Counted from the first letter of the stretch, positions 44,272-53,852 are shown. The stretch: 64,000 bases of DNA from Chitinophagales bacterium (GCA_017303835.1 JAFLBI010000001.1:620001-684000); one strand, 5' to 3'. Translations and numbers: made by a program. Notes: generated from the sequence alone by a model not told the origin.

Positions 44272-44631
44272 TTAATTCATATGAAATTGTTCCGGCGCTT
44301 TGGTCAATACATAGGCAATAGCGTTTTTCACAAAATCATTCAATGTCATATTCTTGATTGAAGCAAATTGTACGGCTTCCTTATGCAGTTCGGCGGAGAT
44401 TCTTACGTTAAAACTGCCTTTATAGGCTTTATCGGGCTGCTTACCCAATCGGTGGCAGGTATCCAGATAATCATCCACTGCTTCCTTAAATGCTTTTTTC
44501 AGTTCTTTCACACTAGTGCCCTCAAAATTGATCAGGTCATTAATGCCCAAAACTTTTCCATGAAAGATTTCATCGGTAGCATCAAAATGTACAGAAGCGT
44601 AATAGCTTTTGTATTCGAGGGTGTCTTTCAT
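44272..44631 (-). CDS. hicB: HicB family antitoxin
   Basis: 119 residues, the antitoxin partner. N-terminal partial RNase H-like fold (YKSYYASVHFDATDEIFHGK, LINFEGTSVKELKKAFKEAV) as in HicB, then a C-terminal ribbon-helix-helix DNA-binding segment (GSFNVRISAELHKEAVQFAS). HicB binds HicA and represses its own operon. It is encoded one base after the toxin gene. The toxin-first order is standard for hicAB. Confidence 0.9.
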   Translation of the reverse strand: MKDTLEYKSYYASVHFDATDEIFHGKVLGINDLINFEGTSVKELKKAFKEAVDDYLDTCHRLGKQPDKAYKGSFNVRISAELHKEAVQFASIKNMTLNDFVKNAIAYVLTKAPEQFHMN

Positions 44632-44632
44632 A

Positions 44633-44893
44633 TCAAATTTTTTGTCGTTCTTTTAATGCAACAATTATGTCGTTAATCTGGTAGCGCTTCAGCAGATTGC
44701 CTGGGTGCGGTTTGTGTAAGGACAAGACATGTTTGTCCGCAGCCACAAATTTTCTTCTTGAACCACCTGTTTTACCCGTCTTCAGTTCTACATAACCTAA
44801 ATGGGAGAGCAGTTTCACCAACTCATCCCAACTAAAGTCTACGGGCGGCGGTTCTGATAAGAGCCTTGCTATCAATTTGTCAATTCTGGTCAT
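44633..44893 (-). CDS. hicA: HicA family toxin (mRNA interferase)
   Basis: 86 residues if started at MTRIDKLIARLL (an upstream ATG adds seven). Double-stranded RNA-binding-like fold; the catalytic His is seen in VLSLHKPHPGNLLKRYQIND. The block FSWDELVKLLSHLGYVELKTGKTGGS is the usual helix plus Gly-rich turn. HicA cleaves mRNA when not bound by HicB. First gene of the pair; co-translated with hicB. Confidence 0.9.
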   Translation of the reverse strand: MTRIDKLIARLLSEPPPVDFSWDELVKLLSHLGYVELKTGKTGGSRRKFVAADKHVLSLHKPHPGNLLKRYQINDIIVALKERQKI

Positions 44894-44914
44894 AACAATA
44901 CATGTTTCTTTCAT

Positions 44915-45432
44915 GCATTGGGGGTTGACCGGTATTATAGTTTGTAACTAAATTTTAGTTGCAAATTAAGAAATTGATGAAATAGGCCAAATTTTTCTTG
45001 TCACCCAAAGCGTGCAAATTCTTCTTGGCGGGCCTTTTAATCTCCGGCGCTGTGGAAGACTTAGTGGGGGACATAATTTGTAAGCTAATAGCCTAGTTAT
45101 TATTCTTTTTGGCTTGACCCAAAAAGAACCAAAAAGGTCAAGGCTGCAGAAAAATTTCGATACATACTACGACTCGCTCCGGGCAGAAAGGAAACTCGTG
45201 CTTACGCACTCAAACAGCCTTTCTGCTTTTCCTCCGCTCGTCTTGATGTAGGCCGAAATTTTTCTGAGGCCCTTTCTACATTGGATCATTTAAGTAAATC
45301 AGCGAAGCTTAGCGCAACCTTGCGTCTTAGCGTCATTGCGGTTAAACTAATCATAATAAAACCTGCGACCAGTGTCATTAGGCAACCACCAATAGCAATA
45401 GCAATAGAAAATATTCAATAGCCAATAATTAA
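44915..45432. repeat. Nested palindromic element and repeats (region F)
   Basis: No gene visible. A hairpin TCTTTTTGG/CCAAAAAGA (45104-45127) is followed by a palindromic element at about 45142-45272 with perfect 13-bp inverted ends CAGAAAAATTTCG (45147-45159) and CGAAATTTTTCTG (45254-45266), an inner 9-bp arm pair GCAGAAAGG/CCTTTCTGC, and a small apex hairpin. After it come a GCGTCTTAGCG-type segment (45301-45347) and a CAATAG tract (45397-45432). A solo right end of the element is at 50441-50471. Confidence 0.8.
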
Positions 45433-47373
45433 TTAATTCCCTTCGGCTTCAACAATCTGCTCAAATAGCTTTTCATAATCCGCTTCCAGCTTGGTTACTT
45501 CTGCTTTGCTTTGTGCATAAGCCTGCTCTAATTTGGTAAAGCTGTCTTTATTGGCATAGTTCTCCGGCTTGGAGAGTTCCAGTTCAATCTCGGTTTGTTT
45601 GGTCTTAGCTGCATTCAGTTGTTCTTCCAGCTTGGCAAATTGTCTTTGCAGTTTTTGCAATTCCTTATTAATGGGTTTGCCCGTTTTAGCAGGCGTGGCT
45701 ACCGGTGCAGGTGCAGCAGGTGCAGGGGGTGGTGCAGCAGCTTTGCTTTCTTTCGCAGCTTGCTCGGCAGCTTTCTGTTGTCTTTGTTTCCATTCTACCC
45801 ACTCTGCATAACTGCCTTTAAATTCCTTGATCTCGTGGTCAACAATCTCCCAAATCTTATTCGCCGTTTTAGAAATAAAGTAACGGTCGTGGCTTACGAG
45901 AATATACGTGCCTTCATATTTGTTCAATGATTCAGCCAACAATTCCACTGAGTGCATATCCAAGTGGTTGGTCGGTTCATCCAACAATAAGAAATTGGCT
46001 TTGCTGGCAATAACTTTCGCCAAAGCCACACGAGCTTTTTCACCACCACTCAATACGCGAATTTTTTTATCGGTTTCATCACCACTAAACAAGAAGCAAC
46101 CCAGCAGACTGCGTAATTCCAATTCTGTTTTACCACTGCCGCATGTGAGGAGTTCTTCCAGAATACTGTGTTGCAATTGCAAGGCTTCCAACTGGTGCTG
46201 TGCGTAAAAGCTTTCGTCAACATTATGTCCCCACACACGCTCACCACTAAATTGTTCTGTGCCGGCAATCATACGCAGTACGGTGGATTTACCCTTACCG
46301 TTGGCACCAATAAGGGCAATCTTATCGCCACGGTTAATCTCAGCGCTGGTCTTTTGTACAATGATATTGTCGCCAAACTGCTTACTCACTTCTTTGAGCG
46401 TACAGATAATTTTACCCGGTTGTTTATCTACCTGAAAATTGATCTTGATATTGGGTCTTTCAATTTCCACTTGCTCAATACGATCCAATTTATCCAATCG
46501 CTTCATCGCACTTTGTGCCTGTGCGGCTTTGGATGCTTTGGCTTTGAATCGTTCAATAAATCTTTCCTGCTGGCGGATATAATCTTGCTGGTTTTCGTAA
46601 GCACGCTGCTGCATTTCTATACGCAGGGCTTTTTCTTGTTCGTAGAAATCATAATCACCGGTATAGATATGTACTTGCTGCTGGTAGATTTCTACAATCT
46701 TGTTCACCATGCGGTTGAGGAAAAACTTATCGTGGCTCACAATCACCACACTGCCCTGATAATGCTGCAGGTATTTCTCCAACCATTCAATAGAGGGTAA
46801 GTCGAGGTGGTTGGTTGGTTCATCCAATAACAACACATCAGGCGATTGCAGAATCATCTTGGCCAAGAGCACACGCATGCGCCAACCACCACTGAAGGTT
46901 TTATACGGGCGATGCAATTGTTCGTTATCAAAACCCAAACCATGTAATACTTCTTCTGTGCGATGGTGAATGGTATAACCGCCGGCAATTTCCAGTTCAT
47001 GGAGTTTATCGGCATATTCATGCAGCAAAGCATCCGTAGAATGTATTTCCAGTTGCTTGCCGAGGTCTTCAATTTCTTTTTCCAGCTGCTTTACTTTTTC
47101 AAAAGCACCCATGGCCACTTCCAGAATGGATTCATTGGTATCGAAGCTCAGTAAATCCTGGTGCAGGTAGCCAATGGTGGTATCGCGACTTTTCTCAATC
47201 GTGCCCTTGCTGGGGAGGTATTCGCACACCAGTAGTTTCAGCATGGTGGACTTACCCGTACCGTTATAGCCGATGAGGCCAATACGGTCGCCGGGATGAA
47301 TATGCCAGGTGGCATCTTCCACAATCACTCTTGCGCCAAATTCAAACGTAACATTCTGTAAACCTACCAGCAT
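45433..47373 (-). CDS. ABC-F family ATPase
   Basis: 646 residues from the ATG after the promoter box (a TTG start would add three). Two ABC domains without membrane helices: Walker A GYNGTGKSTMLKLL and GANGKGKSTVLRMI; signatures TFSGGWRMRV and VLSGGEKARVALAK; Walker B LLLDEPTNHLDLPS and LLLDEPTNHLDMHS. An ABC-F linker rich in Arg and Lys (QQRAYENQQDYIRQQERFIE) lies between, and a C-terminal coiled coil (LQKLQRQFAKLEEQLNAAKT) follows a Pro/Ala-rich stretch. These proteins bind the ribosomal E site; subgroup (Uup or YdiF-like) cannot be fixed. Confidence 0.95.
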   Translation of the reverse strand: MLVGLQNVTFEFGARVIVEDATWHIHPGDRIGLIGYNGTGKSTMLKLLVCEYLPSKGTIEKSRDTTIGYLHQDLLSFDTNESILEVAMGAFEKVKQLEKEIEDLGKQLEIHSTDALLHEYADKLHELEIAGGYTIHHRTEEVLHGLGFDNEQLHRPYKTFSGGWRMRVLLAKMILQSPDVLLLDEPTNHLDLPSIEWLEKYLQHYQGSVVIVSHDKFFLNRMVNKIVEIYQQQVHIYTGDYDFYEQEKALRIEMQQRAYENQQDYIRQQERFIERFKAKASKAAQAQSAMKRLDKLDRIEQVEIERPNIKINFQVDKQPGKIICTLKEVSKQFGDNIIVQKTSAEINRGDKIALIGANGKGKSTVLRMIAGTEQFSGERVWGHNVDESFYAQHQLEALQLQHSILEELLTCGSGKTELELRSLLGCFLFSGDETDKKIRVLSGGEKARVALAKVIASKANFLLLDEPTNHLDMHSVELLAESLNKYEGTYILVSHDRYFISKTANKIWEIVDHEIKEFKGSYAEWVEWKQRQQKAAEQAAKESKAAAPPPAPAAPAPVATPAKTGKPINKELQKLQRQFAKLEEQLNAAKTKQTEIELELSKPENYANKDSFTKLEQAYAQSKAEVTKLEADYEKLFEQIVEAEGN

Positions 47374-47394
47374 GGAATCCAATTATTGTGGCGG

Positions 47395-47402
47395 CAAAGG
47401 TA
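47395..47402 (-). promoter_or_regulatory. -7 promoter box of the ABC-F gene
   Basis: Minus-strand TACCTTTG, 21 bases before the chosen ATG. Supports ATG over the upstream TTG start. Confidence 0.55.
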
Positions 47403-47447
47403 ATGGCTGTATTGATGGGCTTTGTAGTAGATTCGCAGAAAAAATAT

Positions 47448-48035
47448 ATGCGTCGTTTATTGTTGATGATCGTATGCGCCGGCTTATTTGCCTGCGGCAG
47501 CAATGAAGAGCAAACCCTTACAGTTGAGTCGTCCAAGCCGGCAGAAGCGCCTGAGAGCGTGAAAACAATCGATTTTACTGCAGCCATTACTGCTTCATTA
47601 GAAGATTATGATGCCCTGAAAACCGCATTTGTACAGGAAGAACTGATGGGGGTTACCCGCGAAGCGGTGAATCTCCTGCACCAGTTGGATAGTATTCCCT
47701 TGGATGGTATGCAGGTAAAAGATACCATGGTGAAAAACGATACCCGTGTGCTGATAGAGAGTATGAAGACTGAGTTGCGCATAATGGTGGATGAATTAGG
47801 CTGGAAGGAGCGACGTGCGTCTTTTCAGATGGTGAGCGATATGCTCTTTGAGCTCTTGCGTAAAGTGCGTTATGATGGGGCTGTGGTGTACCGACAGCTT
47901 TGTCCCATGGCTTTTGGCAAAGACAAACCGGCTTATTGGCTGAGTAAGGATACCAAAATTGTGAATCCTTATCTGCCCAAGACCATGCCCAAATGTGGTT
48001 CGGTGGCAGACAGTGTGGTGTATGTGAAACGATAA
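47448..48035 (+). CDS. DUF3347 lipoprotein, likely metal related
   Basis: About 195 residues from MRRLLLMIVCAGLFACGS, which ends in a lipobox (LFAC), so lipid-anchored. DUF3347 is recognised by the C-terminal pattern YRQLCPMAFGKDKPAYWL, NPYLPKTMPKCGSV: a CPM motif with Met and a later Cys. This fold occurs in proteins tied to copper efflux in Bacteroidota and next to CusB-like proteins. Copper binding is inferred from these residues. The gene starts 46 nt before the TonB-dependent receptor, same strand, so a shared metal role is plausible. Confidence 0.75.
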   Translation: MRRLLLMIVCAGLFACGSNEEQTLTVESSKPAEAPESVKTIDFTAAITASLEDYDALKTAFVQEELMGVTREAVNLLHQLDSIPLDGMQVKDTMVKNDTRVLIESMKTELRIMVDELGWKERRASFQMVSDMLFELLRKVRYDGAVVYRQLCPMAFGKDKPAYWLSKDTKIVNPYLPKTMPKCGSVADSVVYVKR

Positions 48036-48081
48036 AATAAAGCCCTTGTAAACTTTCGGGCTGCAGGGGTGTTTTGATGCT

Positions 48082-50436
48082 ATGTTACGATTCTGGTGTG
48101 TGCTGTTTTTGGGTGTGATTGGTTTTACGGCTTCGGCTCAGGAAAAATTCAGTCTCAATGGGTATATCCGCGATTCCCTAACAGGAGAGACCCTGATTGG
48201 GGCTAACCTGTCGATCAAAGGTGTGGGGCGTGGGGTGAGCAGTAATAGTTATGGTTTTTATTCCATTACCCTGGAAAAGGGACAATACACATTGATCTGC
48301 AGTTTTGCGGGTTACCAATCCAAAACATTTGTATGGAACTTTGATGCCAATCTGCAGCAGGATATCAAGCTGCTGCCATCCAGTGCGGTGCTGAACGATG
48401 TAACGGTGGTTGGGCGCAGGCGCGATAACAATGTGAAGACTGCGCAGATGGGCAAGTTCGACCTGAATGTGAATACGGCCAAAGCTTTACCTGCATTTTT
48501 AGGTGAAGTGGACATTCTTAAGACTTTACAATTATTACCCGGTGTTCGTAATGCGGGCGAAGGCAATGCGGGTTTCTATGTACGTGGTGGCGGACCCGAT
48601 CAAAACCTCATCATGCTCGATGATGCAGTGGTGTACAATACGGGTCACTTGTTTGGGTTCTTCTCTGTCTTTAATTCCGATGCGGTGAAGAATGTGAGTC
48701 TGATCAAGGGTGGTATGCCTGCGCAGTATGGGGGTAGATTGAGTTCTGTGATTGATGTCTCCATGAAGGATGGCAATAACCAGAAAACAGAAGTGGATGC
48801 AGGTATTGGTTTGATTTCTTCTCGCTTTGCCATTCAAGGACCTTTGAAAAAGAACAAAGCGTCTTACATGATCTCAGCCCGCAGAACTTATGTGGATGCT
48901 TTAGTAAAGCCATTCATAAAGCCCAGTAATCAGTTTTATGGCTCTGGTTATTATTTCTATGATCTAAATGCCAAGTTTAACTGGCAGTTGGGTAGCAAGG
49001 ATAAGCTTTTTGTGAGTGGTTATTTTGGTCGGGATAAATTCAATTTTAATAATGCCCAGCGTTCCTTCAGCACAGAAGTGCCCTGGGGTAATGCTACCGC
49101 GACGGTAAGGTGGAACCATGTGTTCAATAAGAGATTGTTTTCGAATCTATCCTTAGTATATAACGATTACAATTTTGCTTTCTCCGGTGCACAGAATGAT
49201 TTTGTATTTCAGTTGAAATCGGGTATCCGCGATTTGAATGCTAAATATGATGTAGACTATTTCATTACGCCTGAACACAAACTCAAGTTTGGAGCTCAGT
49301 ATACTTACCACACATTCCTGCCCAATATTTTAAATGCGAATCAGGGTGATACTTTGTTTGCGCCGCAAAATGCAAATAAGAAATATGCGCATGAATATGC
49401 AGTCTATATTCAGGATGATTGGGAAATCAGTAGTAAGCTTAAACTGAATTATGGTGTACGTTATAGTCAGTTCGTGCAAACCGGCCCTTATACCAGTTAT
49501 ACAACGGATATCAATGGGAATAGAATTGATAGTACGATCTATGGTCGCGGCCAGCGTGTGAAATCATACGGCGGTTTAGAGCCAAGGGCTACGTTGCGTT
49601 ATACGATTGATGAAACACAGTCTTTGAAAGCTGCTGTAACCAGAAATATTCAGTACATCCATTTGGTGACCAATGCCGGAACTACATTGCCTACTGATCT
49701 CTGGGTGCCTAGTACAGCGATTGTGCGTCCGCAAACTGGCTGGCAATATGCAGCAGGCTATTTCCGCAATTTCAAGGAAGGCATGTTTGAAACTTCGCTT
49801 GAAGCCTATTACAAAACCATGGAAAACCAGATCGAGTACAGAGAAGGGTATACACCTTCTTTAAAAGATCCGGAAACAGAGTTTGTGTTTGGTCGTGGCT
49901 GGAGTTATGGCGCGGAATTATTGGTCAATAAAGTGAAGGGTAGACTCACTGGTTGGGTAGGCTATACATTAAGTTGGACTTGGCGACAATTTCCCGATTT
50001 GAATGATGGATTGAAATATCCGAGCAGATATGATAGAAGACATGACTTGTCTGTTGTGGGCACTTATGAATTGAATGATCGCTGGAAATTATCTTCTGTT
50101 TTTATTTACGGAACAGGTAATGCAGTAACCATGCCGGAGCGTTTCTATTTTGTAGGTGGTGTTTTAACACAGGAGTATAGTAGAATCAATGCATATCGGT
50201 TAAAGTCCTATCACCGTCTGGATTTCTCTGCAACTTATACGCCCAAGCATAATGCAAAGCGTAAATCCAAAGACAATTGGATATTCAGTATCTACAATGT
50301 CTATAGTCGCCTAAATCCCTACTTCGTTTATTTCGATCAAACAGGCAGTTTAGCAAACGGAGATTTGAAAGTGGTGCCGCTTCAAGTATCACTGTTTCCT
50401 TTCATTCCATCTGTTACATGGAATTTGAAGTTTTAG
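48082..50436 (+). CDS. TonB-dependent outer membrane receptor
   Basis: 784 residues. Signal peptide MLRFWCVLFLGVIGFTASA; a carboxypeptidase-regulatory-like domain (SLNGYIRDSLTGETLIGANL.., YGFYSITLEKGQYTL); then the plug with the TonB-box region and KTLQLLPGVRNAGEGNAGFY VRGGGPDQNLI pattern (split here for length); then a beta barrel ending WNLKF, the usual C-terminal aromatic. Takes up a ligand with energy from TonB-ExbBD. Substrate is unknown; the DUF3347 lipoprotein next to it suggests a metal or metal complex. Confidence 0.92.
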   Translation: MLRFWCVLFLGVIGFTASAQEKFSLNGYIRDSLTGETLIGANLSIKGVGRGVSSNSYGFYSITLEKGQYTLICSFAGYQSKTFVWNFDANLQQDIKLLPSSAVLNDVTVVGRRRDNNVKTAQMGKFDLNVNTAKALPAFLGEVDILKTLQLLPGVRNAGEGNAGFYVRGGGPDQNLIMLDDAVVYNTGHLFGFFSVFNSDAVKNVSLIKGGMPAQYGGRLSSVIDVSMKDGNNQKTEVDAGIGLISSRFAIQGPLKKNKASYMISARRTYVDALVKPFIKPSNQFYGSGYYFYDLNAKFNWQLGSKDKLFVSGYFGRDKFNFNNAQRSFSTEVPWGNATATVRWNHVFNKRLFSNLSLVYNDYNFAFSGAQNDFVFQLKSGIRDLNAKYDVDYFITPEHKLKFGAQYTYHTFLPNILNANQGDTLFAPQNANKKYAHEYAVYIQDDWEISSKLKLNYGVRYSQFVQTGPYTSYTTDINGNRIDSTIYGRGQRVKSYGGLEPRATLRYTIDETQSLKAAVTRNIQYIHLVTNAGTTLPTDLWVPSTAIVRPQTGWQYAAGYFRNFKEGMFETSLEAYYKTMENQIEYREGYTPSLKDPETEFVFGRGWSYGAELLVNKVKGRLTGWVGYTLSWTWRQFPDLNDGLKYPSRYDRRHDLSVVGTYELNDRWKLSSVFIYGTGNAVTMPERFYFVGGVLTQEYSRINAYRLKSYHRLDFSATYTPKHNAKRKSKDNWIFSIYNVYSRLNPYFVYFDQTGSLANGDLKVVPLQVSLFPFIPSVTWNLKF

Positions 50437-50440
50437 CAAC

Positions 50441-50471
50441 TATTGATGTTTGTCGAAATTTTTCTGAGGCC
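50441..50471 (+). repeat. Solo end of the palindromic element
   Basis: TCGAAATTTTTCTGAGGCC with about ten upstream bases matches the right end of the element at 45142-45272. It lies five bases after the receptor stop codon. Confidence 0.7.
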
Positions 50472-50504
50472 AAGCTTTTTTTAAATGTAATGATTTAATT
50501 CAAC

Positions 50505-51749
50505 CTAATTCTTCGGCTTGTACTGAAACACCACACGGGCGTTTTTCTGTTCAGTGGTAGAGAGAAAGACTTCATAACGTTTCTTGCCAACAGTAACCAC
50601 CATTAAAGCTGTATTGGGTGCAATATCTCCGAGGTTTTCTGCAACCACCACAACCTCATGTTGTTCATTGGGTTCGGTGCAATGCAGTTTTACAGTAATT
50701 GGTCTGTAGGTTAGTCTACCATCTTTAACAACGCGCGTATTGTTATGGTAAACGGAGATGGTATCATTATCTATTTCTCCGTTATCATAAAACTCAATCA
50801 AAATATCTGGTTCACTTACTTCAATGGTGCGCACCAATTGATCCATACGCTGCACCAACTCTGGTGGAGGCGGGGGCGTATTTTTTTGAATGGGCATCTC
50901 ACGGGGTTGCTGAATAACAGGCTTATCGGTTGGCTGTATATTTTGTGGCGCGGGCTTTTGCTGTTCTGTTGTATTCGCTACTACGGGAGGAGTAGCAGGT
51001 TTCACCAAAGCAGGTTTATTATTGGCTGCAGGTTGTTTGGTGGCCGGTGGATTTGTTTTTGTGGCAGGCTTTGGTTTCGCATAAACCACAACCGGCGGTT
51101 TGCTTGTATTTTTTGTAGCAGGAGGTTCCACTGTTTTTTTAGCAACAGGTGGGTTTGTGGTAGTTTTTTTAGATGTAGCAGGCGCCGGACTTGTACTTGT
51201 TTTGGGCGTTATTAGTGTAGAGACTTTGTTGTTGCCCTTGTTCTTTTTTTCCAATGCTACAAGAAAGTCTTCTTTCTTAAACTTACTCTCAGGCACTCTT
51301 TCCAAATACACTGTACCACTTCCACAATCCTGTTTCTTACTGGTATTCACCGATGTGTAAGTGCCGCTGAGTATTTCTTTTGCACCTGCTTTACTGTAAT
51401 CCAAGTAGCAAGTCATCAAGCAGGGTACAGAATTATCGCCAATCTTGAGGTCAACCATCTTGGTTTCTTTAATCACCAGATTCTTTGTGCCACGGTTAAA
51501 AACGCCCTTCATTTCGGCCTTGCCATAAAACACGGTGGTAAAGAAAGAATAGGTTACGCCCTCAATGGCATCTTTCGCCAATTCATTGTTGATTTGAATC
51601 TCGTAATTGTATTGGTCTTCTACGAATGAGCGTGACATAGGATCATAGTCGCGCTGCATAAAATAGCCCCTCCACACACCAGTCAGTTTTTGGGCGGAAG
51701 CAGTAAAAAAGGCAAACAATAAACAAGTCAGGGTAATAATCAACCTCAT
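50505..51749 (-). CDS. Secreted protein with P/K/T-rich linker
   Basis: About 414 residues from the signal-peptide Met (MRLIITLTCLLFAFFTASA). Domain one (LTGVWRGYFMQRDYDPMSRS to ERVPESKFKKED, about 140 residues) is a lipocalin-like or beta-rich unit beginning TGVWRGYF. A 140-residue disordered linker rich in Pro, Lys, Thr and Ala follows (KTSTSPAPATSKKTTTNPPV..). The last 110 residues (DILIEFYDNGEIDNDTISVY and VVVAENLGDIAPNTALMVV) are a small beta sandwich seen in other Bacteroidota exported proteins. No function is known. Confidence 0.7.
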   Translation of the reverse strand: MRLIITLTCLLFAFFTASAQKLTGVWRGYFMQRDYDPMSRSFVEDQYNYEIQINNELAKDAIEGVTYSFFTTVFYGKAEMKGVFNRGTKNLVIKETKMVDLKIGDNSVPCLMTCYLDYSKAGAKEILSGTYTSVNTSKKQDCGSGTVYLERVPESKFKKEDFLVALEKKNKGNNKVSTLITPKTSTSPAPATSKKTTTNPPVAKKTVEPPATKNTSKPPVVVYAKPKPATKTNPPATKQPAANNKPALVKPATPPVVANTTEQQKPAPQNIQPTDKPVIQQPREMPIQKNTPPPPPELVQRMDQLVRTIEVSEPDILIEFYDNGEIDNDTISVYHNNTRVVKDGRLTYRPITVKLHCTEPNEQHEVVVVAENLGDIAPNTALMVVTVGKKRYEVFLSTTEQKNARVVFQYKPKN

Positions 51750-51831
51750 GCGGCTCAAAAATATGGATCGATTGGTTGTCAGCGAACTAAAGAAGCGTTA
51801 AGGTTTCTGCGCCCGAATCGTTAATTTTGCC

Positions 51832-51839
51832 GTCCAAAT
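51832..51839 (+). promoter_or_regulatory. -7 promoter box of thrS
   Basis: TAATTTTG, 20 bases before the thrS ATG. No leader long enough for a T-box or riboswitch. Confidence 0.65.
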
Positions 51840-51859
51840 CAAGCAGTTAAACCGAAAAG

Positions 51860-53800
51860 ATGATCAATGTAACATTACCGGATGGGGCCGTACGCCAGTA
51901 TGAAAGCGGGGTTTCCGCGCTGGATATCGCCAAATCCATCAGCGAGGGACTGGCCAGAAAGGTGCTGGCCGCGAGTGTGAACGGACAAGTTTGGGACGCT
52001 ACGCGTCCGATTACGACGGATGTAGCACTGAAACTGCTGACCTGGGATGATACGGACGGTAAATCTACTTTCTGGCATTCATCTGCCCACTTGATGGCAG
52101 AAGCCATCGAGGCTAAATACCCCGGCGCTAAGTTCTGGGTAGGACCTGCTATTGATAAAGGTTTCTATTATGATATCGATCTCGGTGATCGTAAGATCAG
52201 CGAGGAAGATCTGGCTGAATTAGAGAAGATGATGAATGGCCTGGCCAAGAAAGCCAATCCATATGTGCGTAAGGAAATTGCTAAAGCAGAAGCGCTGGCT
52301 TATTTCACTGAAAAGGGAGATGAGTACAAATTAGATTTGCTGAGCAACCTGGAAGATGGTGCCATCACTTTCTATACCCAAGGCGATTTCACTGATCTCT
52401 GCCGCGGACCACATATCCCCAACACAAGTTTTATCAAAGCCATCAAACTCACCAGCATTGCCGGTGCGTATTGGAAGGGTGATGAGAAGAATAAAATGCT
52501 GACACGTGTGTATGGTGTTACTTTCCCCAATCAGAAGGAACTGGATGAATATTTGCTGATGTTGGAAGAAGCTAAGAAGCGTGATCACCGTAAACTGGGC
52601 AAGGAACTCGGTATTTACACCATGGATGATGATGTTGGTCAGGGTCTGCCTTTGTGGATGCCTAATGGTACTGTCATAATTGAAGAATTGGAGAAGCTGG
52701 CCAAGGAAACAGAAGAGGCTGCAGGCTATCAGCGTGTGGTTACACCGCATATTGCTAAAGAGAGTATGTACCTCACCAGTGGTCACTTACCATATTATGC
52801 GGATAGTATGTTCCCACCCATGGAAATGGATGGTGAGAAATATTATCTGAAGGCCATGAACTGTCCGCACCACCACAAAATCTTTGCGGCAGAACCCAAG
52901 AGCTATCGTGATCTGCCTTATCGTATTGCTGAATACGGTACTTGCTATCGTTATGAGCAGAGTGGTGAATTGTTTGGTTTGATGCGTGTACGTTGTCTGC
53001 ATATGAACGATGCGCATATCTATTGCAGTAAGGAACAATTCTTCCAGGAATTCAAAGCAGTGAATGATCTCTATCTGAAGTATTTTAAAATCTTCGGTAT
53101 TGATAAATATGTAATGCGTTTATCGTTGCATGAACCAGCCAAGTTGGGACAGAAATACGTGAACGAGCCAGAACTGTGGAAGGAAACTGAAGACATGGTT
53201 CGTAAAGTATTGATTGAAACAGGTACACCATTCGTAGAAGTGGCTGATGAAGCAGCTTTCTACGGACCGAAGATTGATGTGCAGATCTGGAGTGCCATTG
53301 GTAGAGAGTTTACGCTGGCAACCAATCAGGTGGATTTCAACTCTGGTCGCAAGTTCAAACTGGCTTATACGACACAACAGAACGATACCGATATTCCTTT
53401 GATCATTCACCGTGCGCCATTAGGTACACATGAAAGATTTATCGGCTTCTTGTTAGAGCACTATGCGGGTAAATTCCCGGTATGGTTGTCGCCACATCAG
53501 GTGAAAGTATTGCCGATCAGTGATAAGTATCTGGAATATGCACAGCAGGTGCATCAAACCCTGCGCAGCAATGGCATTAGAGCCAGCGTAGATGATCGAA
53601 ATGAGAAGATTGGTAAGAAAATACGCGAAGCAGAACTGAGCCGCGTGCCATACATGCTGGTGGTAGGTGAGAAGGAAATGACGGAAGGCAAACTGGCAGT
53701 ACGCAGACAAGGCAAGGGCGATATCGGTGTATTGCCTGTAGCGGAATTCGTGAGTTTGGTACGTCAGGAAATCGGCAATAGAAAGGATAGTGATGGTTAA
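51860..53800 (+). CDS. thrS: Threonyl-tRNA synthetase
   Basis: Charges tRNA-Thr; class II. 646 residues. The TGS domain is at the start (INVTLPDGAVRQYESGVSAL). The editing domain has STFWHSSAHLMAEAIEAKYP and FTDLCRGPHIPNT (HxxxH and the Cys/His pair). Class II core motifs: YRVVTPHIAKESMYLTSGH, MNCPHHHKIFAAEPKSYRDLPYR, RCLHMNDAHIYC. The C-terminal anticodon-binding domain is clear (VKVLPISDKYLEYAQQVH). infC follows 52 nt later, so the two are probably co-transcribed. Confidence 0.98.
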   Translation: MINVTLPDGAVRQYESGVSALDIAKSISEGLARKVLAASVNGQVWDATRPITTDVALKLLTWDDTDGKSTFWHSSAHLMAEAIEAKYPGAKFWVGPAIDKGFYYDIDLGDRKISEEDLAELEKMMNGLAKKANPYVRKEIAKAEALAYFTEKGDEYKLDLLSNLEDGAITFYTQGDFTDLCRGPHIPNTSFIKAIKLTSIAGAYWKGDEKNKMLTRVYGVTFPNQKELDEYLLMLEEAKKRDHRKLGKELGIYTMDDDVGQGLPLWMPNGTVIIEELEKLAKETEEAAGYQRVVTPHIAKESMYLTSGHLPYYADSMFPPMEMDGEKYYLKAMNCPHHHKIFAAEPKSYRDLPYRIAEYGTCYRYEQSGELFGLMRVRCLHMNDAHIYCSKEQFFQEFKAVNDLYLKYFKIFGIDKYVMRLSLHEPAKLGQKYVNEPELWKETEDMVRKVLIETGTPFVEVADEAAFYGPKIDVQIWSAIGREFTLATNQVDFNSGRKFKLAYTTQQNDTDIPLIIHRAPLGTHERFIGFLLEHYAGKFPVWLSPHQVKVLPISDKYLEYAQQVHQTLRSNGIRASVDDRNEKIGKKIREAELSRVPYMLVVGEKEMTEGKLAVRRQGKGDIGVLPVAEFVSLVRQEIGNRKDSDG

Positions 53801-53852
53801 TTAATCAGAATACTTTAATCTTGTACTTCAATTTTTCATCAAACAACAATTA

